Source of the DNA: Streptomyces griseofuscus
GTDB lineage: Bacteria; Actinomycetota; Actinomycetes; Streptomycetales; Streptomycetaceae
NCBI RefSeq assembly: GCF_014673495.1
Contig: NZ_CP051006.1
Span: 5,890,001 to 5,954,000 of the forward strand
Reading direction: 5' to 3'
DNA: 64,000 nt
The notes beneath the pieces were generated by a model. It saw nothing but the letters and a program-made list of their open reading frames with translations. It did no database searches and was not told the DNA's origin. Of this stretch, positions 25,687 to 32,455 are shown one piece after another. Each line of letters begins with the position of its first letter. Position 1 is the stretch's first letter. The translations under genes were made by a program, and so were the position numbers.

Positions 25687-26145
25687 ATGCCTTCCGCTCG
25701 CCTCAACTCCGTACAGCCCTATGCTCTCGGGCTGTTCCGCATCGTCGTCGGCCTGCTCTTCACCGCGCACGGCGCCGCCTCGCTCTTCGGCGTCTTCGGT
25801 GGGGCCATGGGCACCCATGGCGGCACCGTGGCCACCGGCACCTGGCCCGGCTGGTACGCGGCCGTGATCCAGCTGGTCGCCGGCGCCCTGGTGCTCGTCG
25901 GCCTCGGCACCCGCGGCGCCGCGCTGGTCGCCTCCGGCTCGATGGCGTTCGCGTACTTCGACATCCACCAGCAGCACGCGCTGCTGCCCATCCAGAACGG
26001 CGGTGAGCCCGCGGTCATGTTCTGCTGGGCCTTCCTCCTGCTGGTCTTCACCGGCTCCGGCGCCTTCGGCCTCGACCGGCTCTTCGTCCGGCGTGCGGCG
26101 GCGCAGGGCGAGCGGGTTCCGGAGCAGGCGCCGATAGCCGCGTGA
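25687..26145 (+). CDS. DoxX family membrane protein, probably iron-regulated
   Basis: 152 residues with four membrane helices: GLFRIVVGLLFTAHGAASLF, YAAVIQLVAGALVLVGLGTR, ALVASGSMAFAYFDIHQQHA and AVMFCWAFLLLVFTGSGAF. The R-x-V-x-G-x-x-F-x-x-H-G start and the DIHQQHALLPIQNGGEPA loop are DoxX features. DoxX proteins are small inner-membrane proteins linked to redox stress and quinone metabolism. ATG at 25687; ribosome site GAGAGGG. The iron box just upstream suggests induction by iron limitation. Confidence 0.88.
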   Translation: MPSARLNSVQPYALGLFRIVVGLLFTAHGAASLFGVFGGAMGTHGGTVATGTWPGWYAAVIQLVAGALVLVGLGTRGAALVASGSMAFAYFDIHQQHALLPIQNGGEPAVMFCWAFLLLVFTGSGAFGLDRLFVRRAAAQGERVPEQAPIAA

Positions 26146-26168
26146 CGGGACTCTCCCGCGTCGTCCCC

Positions 26169-26207
26169 ACGGCGCCCTGCTCCGGCCCGGCCGGAGCGGG
26201 GCGCCGT
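26169..26207 (+). terminator. Terminator after DoxX gene
   Basis: 19-bp stem starting ACGGCGCCCTGCTCCGGCC at 26169 pairs with 26189-26207 with a single G-T pair and a minimal loop. No T-tract. Confidence 0.65.
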
Positions 26208-26302
26208 ACCGTTCGACCGGTTCCGTAGCCCCCCGCGCACCTCCTGTCACACCCTCGGCGTACGCTGTACGGCTGTCATCGGGGGAAGTAACAGGAGAAG
26301 AC

Positions 26303-26926
26303 GTGTTCGAGAGTGTGGGGTCGCTGGCGGCCGGACCGTGGATCTATGCCGTGGTGTCCCTGTCCGTGCTGCTGGACGTGTTCCTGCCGGTGCTGCCGAG
26401 CGGTGTGCTCGTCATCACGGCGGGCACGGCGGCGGCCGCGGGCTCGGGCGCGGCGAGCGCGGCGACCGGCCGGGTCCCGCACGGGGTGCCGGACCTGCTG
26501 GCCCTGGTCCTGCTGGCCGCGGCGGCCTCGCTCCTCGGCGATCTGGTGGCCTACCGGCTGGCCTGGCGGGGCGGGGAGCGACTGGACCGCGCGATAGCCC
26601 GCTCCCGGCGGCTGACCACCGCGCAGGAACGTCTCGGTGGCGCACTGGCCCGGGGCGGCGGCGCGCTCGTCGTCCTCGCCCGCTTCGCCCCCGCGGGGCG
26701 CTCGGTCGTCTCCTTCTGGGCCGGCGCCGCCCACCGCAGGGCCCGTGACTTCCTGCCCTGGTCCGCCCTCGCCGGTCTGTCCTGGGCCGCCTACAGCGTC
26801 GCCCTCGGCTACTTCGGCGCGCGCTGGCTCGGCGCCACCTGGCTGGCGACCGGGGTGTCCCTGGCCGCGCTGTTCGGGGCGGGCGCGGCGGCGGGCTTCC
26901 TGATGCGCAGGCAGCCCGCTTCCTGA
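26303..26926 (+). CDS. DedA family membrane protein
   Basis: 207 residues. GTG at 26303 has AGGAG seven bases upstream. DedA/VTT features: VFLPVLPSGVLVITAG, LLGDLVAYRLAWRGGERLD, LARFAPAGRSVVSFWAGAAH (the R-x-x-P-x-G-R motif) and WAAYSVALGYFGARW. Inner membrane. DedA proteins act in lipid-carrier recycling and membrane homeostasis; the ligand here is unknown. It stands alone between two hairpins. Confidence 0.88.
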   Translation: MFESVGSLAAGPWIYAVVSLSVLLDVFLPVLPSGVLVITAGTAAAAGSGAASAATGRVPHGVPDLLALVLLAAAASLLGDLVAYRLAWRGGERLDRAIARSRRLTTAQERLGGALARGGGALVVLARFAPAGRSVVSFWAGAAHRRARDFLPWSALAGLSWAAYSVALGYFGARWLGATWLATGVSLAALFGAGAAAGFLMRRQPAS

Positions 26927-26994
26927 GGGTGGCCGTGCACGCGTCGTCGTAGCGGCCGTACGGGTCGCGACAGCCGTCACAGTCGTGACGGCGA

Positions 26995-27027
26995 AGAGCC
27001 CGGCCGGAGTCGATCCGGCCGGGCTCT
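26995..27027 (+). terminator. Terminator after dedA-like gene
   Basis: Perfect 14-bp stem AGAGCCCGGCCGGA (26995-27008) / TCCGGCCGGGCTCT (27014-27027), 5-base loop, no T-tract. Confidence 0.7.
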
Positions 27028-27039
27028 CGCGCGTGGGGC

Positions 27040-28002
27040 CTAGGTGTGCTGTTCGGACAGGTTGGTGACGCGGCTGGCGGGTGGTTGGCCGCTGATGCCG
27101 GTGTGGGGTCGGTGGTAGTTGTACCAGTCGAGCCAGTCGGGAAACGCGGCCTGTCGTTCGGCGTCTGAGGTGTAGGGCCGGTGGTAGGCCCATTCGTCGA
27201 GCAGGGTGCGGTGGAAGCGTTCGACCTTGCCGTTGGTCTGCGGGCGCCAGGGCCGGGTCCAGCGGGGGCTGATACCCAGGTCGCGGCAGGTGTCGCGCCA
27301 GGTGTTCTTGGTGTAGGCCCAGGCGTTGTCGGTCAGGACGCGTTCGACGGTCATGCCGCATTCGGCGAACCAGGCGACTGCTCGCCGCAGGAAGCCGGCG
27401 CAGGTGGCGGCGGTTTCGTCGGGCAGGTCTTCGGTGTAGGCGAGGCGGGTGTGGTCGTCCAGGGCGGTGTGCAGGTAGGCGTAGCCGGCTCCGTTGCGGC
27501 GGTCCTTGTTCGGGCTGCCGGCCGCCCGGCCGAGGACTTTGTGGCCGCCGCCGTCGGGGATGCGGCCGAGTTTCTTGACGTCGATGTGGACCAGTTCGCC
27601 GGGCCGGGAGCGTTCGTAGCGGCGGATGGGCTCGCCGGTGGCCCGGTCCGTGGCGGCCAGGGCGGGCAGGCCGTGCCGGGCCAGGATGCGGTGGGCGGTG
27701 GAAGCGGCGACACCGGCTCGGGCGGCCAGCCGCACCGGCCCGATCCGGTGCTGGCGCCGAAGCCGCACGACTTGCAGCTCGACCGCGGCAGGAGTCTGGC
27801 GCGGGCTGTTGTGCGGGCGGCTGGAGCGGTCGTGCATTGCGGCCTCGCCCAGTTGCCGGTAGCGGTTCGCCCAGCGGGCGGCGGTCGTATGGCTGACCTG
27901 GAAGCGTTCCGCGGCCTGCCGCAGCGGCCAGCCGTCGTCCACGACACACCGGGCCAGACGCAGCCTGCCGGTCGGAGTCAGCGGGGCATTACGGTGGGAC
28001 AC
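27040..28002 (-). CDS. IS481 family transposase
   Basis: 320 residues from GTG at 28002, with AGGAGG six bases upstream. N-terminal helix-turn-helix (LRQAAERFQVSHTTAARWAN), then a second HTH region, then the DDE domain: ELVHIDVKKLGRIPDG, ERVLTDNAWAYTKNTW and NGKVERFHRTLLDEW supply Asp, Asp and Glu; YNYHRPHTGISGQPPASR near the end is typical of IS481. Full length with no frameshift. Its TAG stop (complement of 27040-27042) lies outside the IS tip, inside the CCTAGG target copy. Confidence 0.95.
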   Translation of the reverse strand: MSHRNAPLTPTGRLRLARCVVDDGWPLRQAAERFQVSHTTAARWANRYRQLGEAAMHDRSSRPHNSPRQTPAAVELQVVRLRRQHRIGPVRLAARAGVAASTAHRILARHGLPALAATDRATGEPIRRYERSRPGELVHIDVKKLGRIPDGGGHKVLGRAAGSPNKDRRNGAGYAYLHTALDDHTRLAYTEDLPDETAATCAGFLRRAVAWFAECGMTVERVLTDNAWAYTKNTWRDTCRDLGISPRWTRPWRPQTNGKVERFHRTLLDEWAYHRPYTSDAERQAAFPDWLDWYNYHRPHTGISGQPPASRVTNLSEQHT

Positions 28003-28111
28003 GAGGGCCTCCTGGGCGTTGGTGCAGATGTCGCAATTCACACCGAACCCAGAAGGCCCTCACCTGTTCAAGCACCCAGCACGCGTGTCACCAACGTCCC
28101 GGGACAGCACA
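27045..28111. mobile_element. IS481-family insertion sequence, complete
   Basis: 1067 bp, TGT...ACA ends. Terminal inverted repeats: TGTGCTGTTCGGACAGGTTG at the left and TGTGCTGTCCCGGGACGTTG (complement) at the right, continuing GGTGAC-CGCG in both. It is flanked by CCTAGG at 27039-27044 and 28112-28117, a 6-bp target duplication of the NCTAGN type known for IS481. One intact transposase gene. The right flank is the outer end of repeat copy B. Confidence 0.9.
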
Positions 28112-28279
28112 CCTAGGGCCTCTCGTTTGGATCAGGCCGGGCTCGCGGGCCCTGGCGCCGCGCCTCGCGGCGTTGTCGTCGGTTGCCATGGCTCCGCCAT
28201 GTCGCCCTCCTCCGCCTTGCGACGCACGGCACCAGACCCCGCTCCCTGATCCGGCCTGATCCAAACGAAAGACCCTAGG
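28112..28279. repeat. CTAG-ended inverted repeat, copy B (long form)
   Basis: 168-bp element bounded by 29-base inverted arms: it starts CCTAGGGCCTCTCGTTTGGA at 28112 and the complementary arm ends at 28279 with CCCTAGG. Same arms as copies A and C, but with about 100 extra bases in the middle (including GCAAGGCGGAGGAGGGCGAC on the minus strand). The IS481 element is inserted in the CTAG at its left end. Confidence 0.85.
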
Positions 28280-28540
28280 TCAGCAGCCCGAGAGGTCGTT
28301 CTGGAGCGCGGTCTTCTCCGCCGGATCGAACGGCACCGCGCCAAGGACGCATCGGCTTCCGCAGCGCCCGCAGACCCGCCGGGAGACTCGTCGGCCCCAG
28401 CCGCCGTGAGGGCGCTCAGCGGCCGCCTCAGACGTCAACAGGAGGCCCACCGTGAGGAAGTGACGAGGTTCCGCAAGGCCCTGGAAGTCGCGCAGGGCGA
28501 GAATCTGACTCTACGGAGGAGGCTCGCCCAATACGAGTGA
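28277..28540 (+). pseudogene. Truncated integrase-partner (TnpC/DUF6262-like) C-terminal remnant
   Basis: Open frame without a start codon, beginning inside the repeat end and stopping at TGA 28538-28540. It reads AAREVVLERGLLRRIERHRA, then an Ala/Ser/Pro linker, then LSGRLRRQQEAHREEVTRFR and KALEVAQGENLTLRRRLAQY. Such a coiled C-terminus is typical of the small helper proteins encoded with tyrosine recombinases (Tn554 TnpC-like). The N-terminal part is missing at the repeat/IS junction. Confidence 0.6.
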
Positions 28541-28600
28541 CTGACGGGGCTGGAACTGGCCTGCCTCGCCCGATGCGCGATTCACCGGCCAGGTTCATGG

Positions 28601-29131
28601 TCAGCCGATGCCGGTGACATTCAGCGCGGTGGTCCAGTTCGTCTTGATGGCGGAGCGCGCGGCGGACAGGGTGATCCGGCCATCGCACACGGCGTTCTTC
28701 AGCTTCGTCTCCACGCCGTCCTTGGTGTACGCGGTGGGGGAACCGTAATGGGGCTCCGGCCACAGGTTGTTGGGATCGCGCGGCGCACCGCCAAGTTCCA
28801 GGGGAACGAGATGGTCTTCCTCGTAATCGGCGGTGCTGGTGTCCGAGTAGCCGTAGTCGGCGATGCCCTGCACCTTGAGCGGATTGGTGTAGGAGGTCGG
28901 CGGACGAACGGTGCTGGTCCACCCGGAGACACAGATGGTCGAGTTGATGGTCGACTGAGTGACATCGGGGTTGTACGCGCCAGGCGTGCAGGAGGAGTCC
29001 GGCAGCGGCAGGCGGGACTGCGAGCAGGTGCTGGCCTGCGCCGGGCCGGCGCCGACGCCGAGGACGAGGCCGCTGACCGCCAGGACGAGGGCGGAGCCGG
29101 CGGCAGTTGATATGCGGGCGGGAGAAAGCAT
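28601..29131 (-). CDS. Exported HNH-family nuclease-like protein
   Basis: 176 residues. ATG at 29131 has GAGGAG six bases before it. A signal peptide (MLSPARISTAAGSALVLAVS, cleavage near AQAS, residue ~34) is followed by a small Cys-containing domain and an HNH-like core: EEDHLVPLELGGAPRDPNNL with Asp106-His107 and NNLWPEP. Four Cys in the mature part may form disulfides. Probably secreted and DNA-degrading; no immunity gene is obvious. It lies in the mobile patch next to IS481. Confidence 0.8.
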   Translation of the reverse strand: MLSPARISTAAGSALVLAVSGLVLGVGAGPAQASTCSQSRLPLPDSSCTPGAYNPDVTQSTINSTICVSGWTSTVRPPTSYTNPLKVQGIADYGYSDTSTADYEEDHLVPLELGGAPRDPNNLWPEPHYGSPTAYTKDGVETKLKNAVCDGRITLSAARSAIKTNWTTALNVTGIG

Positions 29132-29280
29132 GGGGAACTCCTCGTGAATAGTCATGCTCATGACATATGGGGATCAAGGTCTTGCGCCGCGATCGGTTCG
29201 CAGGGGGGGTGTGGTTCGTCGGCCGGAGCCTGGTCCGGTGAGGTGTGGCCGACATGCCGCCGACGGTCCGGCCAGGGGGA

Positions 29281-29439
29281 TCAGGTGAGCTGGGAGAGGT
29301 AGCTGCGGGCGGTGGACCCGGCGATCGGCGTCGGTAGGGCCGCGGAGGCGGTGGGGGAGTTGAACAGCGCGGTGGTGGCGACCAGGCCGGTGAGACCGGC
29401 GAGTACGCTGAGGCGTCGACGCGCGTAGAAGTTGGGCAT
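29281..29439 (-). pseudogene. Short exported peptide, probably the broken N-terminus of a DUF1524-type nuclease
   Basis: 52 codons from ATG 29439 (ribosome site GGGAG) to TGA at 29281. MPNFYARRRLSVLAGLTGLV is a clear signal peptide, followed by ALPTPIAGSTARSYLSQLT and the stop. The start of the mature part resembles the beginning of Streptomyces secreted HNH nucleases with DUF1524 domains as I remember them, which continue for some 150 more residues; nothing similar follows. It could alternatively be a genuine small secreted peptide. Confidence 0.5.
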
Positions 29440-29601
29440 TGCTGAACTCCCGTGTGGGGGTGGGGCTTTGGGCCACGAGTCAGGGAATCCTCGCGACGAG
29501 GGGTTACCGCAGGGTGAGCGCCCAGTAAGAAGCTAGTGACATGCGCATGTCACTGCAAGGTTGAGGGGCGGACTTTGCCGTCCCGTATCATGGGGGGCGC
29601 A

Positions 29602-29715
29602 GAAGGGGAGTAGCTCTTCGCCGGACCGTCGACATACTGCTCAGCCAGCCTGAGCCGGCGCCCGGAGGCGGACCCTCGGTACCGCCAGCGAGACCTTCGG
29701 CAAAGCAGTGCACGT
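29602..29715 (+). promoter_or_regulatory. yybP-ykoY (manganese) riboswitch
   Basis: Leader contains the conserved pieces in order: AGGGGAGTAGCTC (29604-29616), GTCGACATACTG (29628-29639) and GCGAGACCTTCGGCAAA (29688-29703). These are the hallmark segments of the yybP-ykoY aptamer, which binds Mn2+. A downstream long hairpin, formed by CGCCGAGTGTGC (near 29733) and GCGCACTCTCGGCG (near 29778-29791), lies just before the ribosome site GAGGA and could be the expression platform. Confidence 0.85.
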
Positions 29716-29816
29716 CCGCGCGACCAGGTGCGGGCGCCGAGTGTGCTGCCGCGCCGAGGTGTCGTCGGAAGATGTAGCGCACTCTCGGCGGGGTGGCCCC
29801 GACCGATTGAGGACCC

Positions 29817-30398
29817 TTGATCAGCATCACCGTGACGGCGCTCGTCTTCGGCGTCATCTTCCTCGCCGAACTGCCGGACAAGACCGCGCTCGCCGGTCTT
29901 GTGCTCGGCACCCGCTATCGCGCCGGATACGTCTTCGCGGGTGTCGCCGCGGCCTTCCTGGTGCATGTCGTGCTCGCGGTGGCCGCGGGCAGCGTGCTCA
30001 CCCTGCTGCCCCAGCGGCTCGTGCACGCCATCACCGGTCTGCTCTTCCTCGGTGGCGCCGCGATGCTGCTGCTGCACAAGGAGGAGGGTGAGGAGGAGAT
30101 CAAGAAGCCCGCCGACCAGTCCTTCTGGAAGGTCGCGGGTACGGGCTTCATGCTCATCCTGGTCGCCGAGTTCGGCGATCTCACCCAGATCATGACCGCC
30201 AACCTCGCCGCCCGCTACGACGACCCGATCTCTGTCGGCCTCGGCGCGGTGCTCGGTCTGTGGGCCGTCGCCGGACTCGGCATCGTGGGCGGAAAGGCCC
30301 TGATGAAGAAGGTTCCGCTGCGGCTGATCACCCAGATCGCGGCGCTGCTGATGGTGGGCCTCGGCGCCTGGAGCCTGTACGAGGCGGTCGCGGGCTGA
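29817..30398 (+). CDS. UPF0016/GDT1 family Mn2+/Ca2+ transporter
   Basis: 193 residues with six membrane helices in two inverted halves, each with the signature E-x-G/P-D-K/L-T: FLAELPDKTALAGLVLGTRY and LVAEFGDLTQIMTANLAARY. This is the UPF0016 (TMEM165/GDT1/MneA) family of Mn2+/Ca2+ exporters. TTG at 29817 directly follows GAGGA with a short spacer; the next in-frame GTG (29832) lies too far away. The yybP-ykoY riboswitch upstream supports Mn2+ as ligand: Mn excess should turn the exporter on. Confidence 0.92.
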   Translation: MISITVTALVFGVIFLAELPDKTALAGLVLGTRYRAGYVFAGVAAAFLVHVVLAVAAGSVLTLLPQRLVHAITGLLFLGGAAMLLLHKEEGEEEIKKPADQSFWKVAGTGFMLILVAEFGDLTQIMTANLAARYDDPISVGLGAVLGLWAVAGLGIVGGKALMKKVPLRLITQIAALLMVGLGAWSLYEAVAG

Positions 30399-30567
30399 GC
30401 TGAACGTCGGGTGAATCATCGCGGGGGTGGTGGCGGGAATGCCGCCAGGTTTTGTACCGTAGGAGAACAAAGTGGCTCCCGCTCGTTTTCCCTGACCGGC
30501 GGGCGGGGCCGCCTTGTCCCTCCCCGCCGCGCCCGTGCGGGGCCTTTCGTTCCTGGAGCAACTGCCG

Positions 30568-31242
30568 ATGACGGCCACCCCCACGCCCGCCCCCACCGTC
30601 CTCGACGCCGGCGCCCTGCTGCTCGACATGGACGGCACCCTCGTCAACTCGGATGCCGTGGTCGAACGCGTCTGGCGGCGCTGGGCGGGGCGGCACGGGC
30701 TGGACGGCGACGCCGTGATGAAGGTCGTCCACGGCCGCCAGGGGCACGCCACAATGGCCGCGCTGCTGCCCCAGCGGCCCGTGGAGCAGAACCTCGCGGA
30801 GAACGCGCGGATGCTCGCCGAGGAGACCGCGGACATGGACGGCGTGATCGAGATCGCCGGGGCCTCGGTCTTTCTCGCCGCGCTGCGTGATCTGCCGCAC
30901 GCCCTGGTGACCTCGGCGGACGTCGGCCTGTCCACCGCCCGGATGAACGCGGCGGGGCTCCCGCTGCCCGAGGTCCGGGTCACCGCCGAATCGGTCGGCG
31001 CGAGCAAGCCGGACCCCGAGGGCTTCCTCAAGGGCGCCGCCGAACTGGGCGTCGCCCCGGCCGAGTGCGTCGTCTTCGAGGACTCCGGCGCGGGGATCGA
31101 GGCGGGCCGGGCCGCGGGGATGGTCGTGGTGGGGGTGGGCCCCCGGGCGGCGGCCCATGGCCCCGACGTCGTGGTGCCGGACCTGACCCGGGTCCGGGTG
31201 GAGGCCCTGCCGGGCACCCGGATCCGGCTGCACATCGGCTGA
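30568..31242 (+). CDS. HAD-superfamily sugar-phosphatase-like hydrolase
   Basis: 224 residues. Motif I LLLDMDGTLVNSDAVVERVW, motif II ALVTSADVGLS, motif III SKPDPEGFLKGA, motif IV VVFEDSGAGIEAGRAAGM. The helical cap between motifs I and II puts it in the beta-phosphoglucomutase / sugar-phosphatase group. ATG at 30568 follows CTGGAGC at a long spacing. Cytoplasmic; substrate unknown. It stands alone, convergent with the peptidoglycan-binding protein gene. Confidence 0.85.
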   Translation: MTATPTPAPTVLDAGALLLDMDGTLVNSDAVVERVWRRWAGRHGLDGDAVMKVVHGRQGHATMAALLPQRPVEQNLAENARMLAEETADMDGVIEIAGASVFLAALRDLPHALVTSADVGLSTARMNAAGLPLPEVRVTAESVGASKPDPEGFLKGAAELGVAPAECVVFEDSGAGIEAGRAAGMVVVGVGPRAAAHGPDVVVPDLTRVRVEALPGTRIRLHIG

Positions 31243-31287
31243 CGGCCACGGGTTCCTGGCCGTTCAGGGGCCGACGGCAACGCCTGT

Positions 31288-31423
31288 CGGCCCTTACGGG
31301 TCCTGCGGCCCCTACGGCCCCTACGGCCCTTACGGGTCCTGCGGCCCCTGCGGCCCCTGCGGCCCCTGCGGGCCTTGCGGGTCCTTCGGGCCTTATGGGC
31401 CTTACGGGCCCTACGGGTCCTGC
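31288..31423. repeat. 9-bp minisatellite, about 15 units
   Basis: Tandem units of the form CGG(C/G)(C/T)C(C/T)T(A/G/T), e.g. CGGCCCCTA, CGGCCCCTG and CGGGTCCTG, run without interruption. It occupies the gap between two convergent genes and its right end reaches into the last four codons of the peptidoglycan-binding protein gene. In that gene's frame the units carry repeated TAG/TAA stops; other frames would read collagen-like Gly-Pro repeats. Confidence 0.9.
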
Positions 31424-32313
31424 GTCTCCGACTCCAGGCTTGCCCGGGTCTGCGGCCCGTAGACCCCGAGGGGGTCGCCCTGGATGCCCCGGGCCAGTTG
31501 ATATGTGCTGACGGCGTTCTCCACGGGGTGCGTGTAGACGCCGTTCATGTCACCGTCGTACAGGTTCAACTCCCACAGCCGGTACTCCAGTTCGACGACC
31601 TGCGGTCCGGAGTCGCCGCGTTCCAGGACCGCCGTGCTCGCCGGGGTGCCCGGCGCGGAGGCGGTGGGGGAGGGGGCCCGGGACGGCGTCCGGCTCGGGG
31701 TCGGTGTCGGGGGCGGCGACGGCGACCGTGTCGGGGTGGGCGAGGGGCTCGGCGGGAGCGCGGGTACCGAGCGTGCCGTCGAGCGGGACGGCGCGGAGGT
31801 GTCGTGCGCCGAGGGGGTCGCGGTGGTCGGCGGCGGCAGGTCCGGGACGCTCTCCCTGACCTCCGGGGCCGCGTCGTCGCGGGACGGCGTGTGGTACGAG
31901 AACAGCGCGACACCGGCCGCCGCGACGACCGCCGCGCCCGCGCCCGCCGCGGCGAGCAACGCGGTACGGCGGAATCGCCGGCGCCGGACCGGCTCCCCGG
32001 GCGCCCCGGCGGACGCGGACGGCGGGCCGGGCTCGCCGGGGGCCTGCTCGAAGAGCCGTACGTCGGCGGGCTCGGCCACCGGGCGCAGCGGCATCGTGGC
32101 CTCGACGGGCGGGAGATCCTCGTCGTCCCCGGTCCCCACGTCCACGTAGGGGCGTATGCGCAGCGGGTCGAAGTCCTCCGCCGCTGCCGCCTGTGTCGTA
32201 CGGGTGCGGCGCAGTGTCTCGGCCGCGCGCTCGGCGCAGTCGCAGGACGGGGCGCCCGCCGCGTCCCTCGGTATGCCGCACTCCGGGCAGGCCGTGCCCT
32301 TCTCCCCGGTCAC
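31411..32313 (-). CDS. Membrane protein with N-terminal zinc ribbon and C-terminal peptidoglycan-binding domain
   Basis: 300 residues. GTG at 32313 follows GGGGAGGGG. N-terminal CPECG...CDC (residues ~9-31) looks like a zinc ribbon in the cytoplasm; then an acidic/Pro linker, one membrane helix (TALLAAAGAGAAVVAAAGVA) near residue 115, a Pro/Thr/Ser-rich extracytoplasmic linker of about 80 residues, and a PG_binding_1 domain (LERGDSGPQVVELEYRLWEL ... GVYGPQTRASLESETQDP). It could link a cytosolic signal to the wall. The stop lies inside the 9-bp minisatellite. Confidence 0.82.
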   Translation of the reverse strand: MTGEKGTACPECGIPRDAAGAPSCDCAERAAETLRRTRTTQAAAAEDFDPLRIRPYVDVGTGDDEDLPPVEATMPLRPVAEPADVRLFEQAPGEPGPPSASAGAPGEPVRRRRFRRTALLAAAGAGAAVVAAAGVALFSYHTPSRDDAAPEVRESVPDLPPPTTATPSAHDTSAPSRSTARSVPALPPSPSPTPTRSPSPPPTPTPSRTPSRAPSPTASAPGTPASTAVLERGDSGPQVVELEYRLWELNLYDGDMNGVYTHPVENAVSTYQLARGIQGDPLGVYGPQTRASLESETQDP

Positions 32314-32455
32314 GTTCGTCCCCTCCCCTGGAACCCCCGAAGCCACACAGGGTATGCCCATTCCCTCCACAACCGCAGGACTCGACAGGCCATAAACCGT
32401 GACACCGCCCAGGATGGAAGGGGCGCATCCCAGCCCCCAGCCCCGGGAGGTCCCC

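Noticed and set aside
28281..28345. Minus-strand frame reading VCGRCGSRCVLGAVPFDPAE, which looked like a Cys-rich protein end
   Set aside because: It is antisense to the better-supported integrase-partner remnant, has no start or ribosome site, and is only about 30 codons long.
31250..31430. Collagen-like Gly-Pro frame through the 9-bp minisatellite
   Set aside because: It appears only because the unit length is a multiple of three; the frame has no start codon, domain or codon bias of its own.
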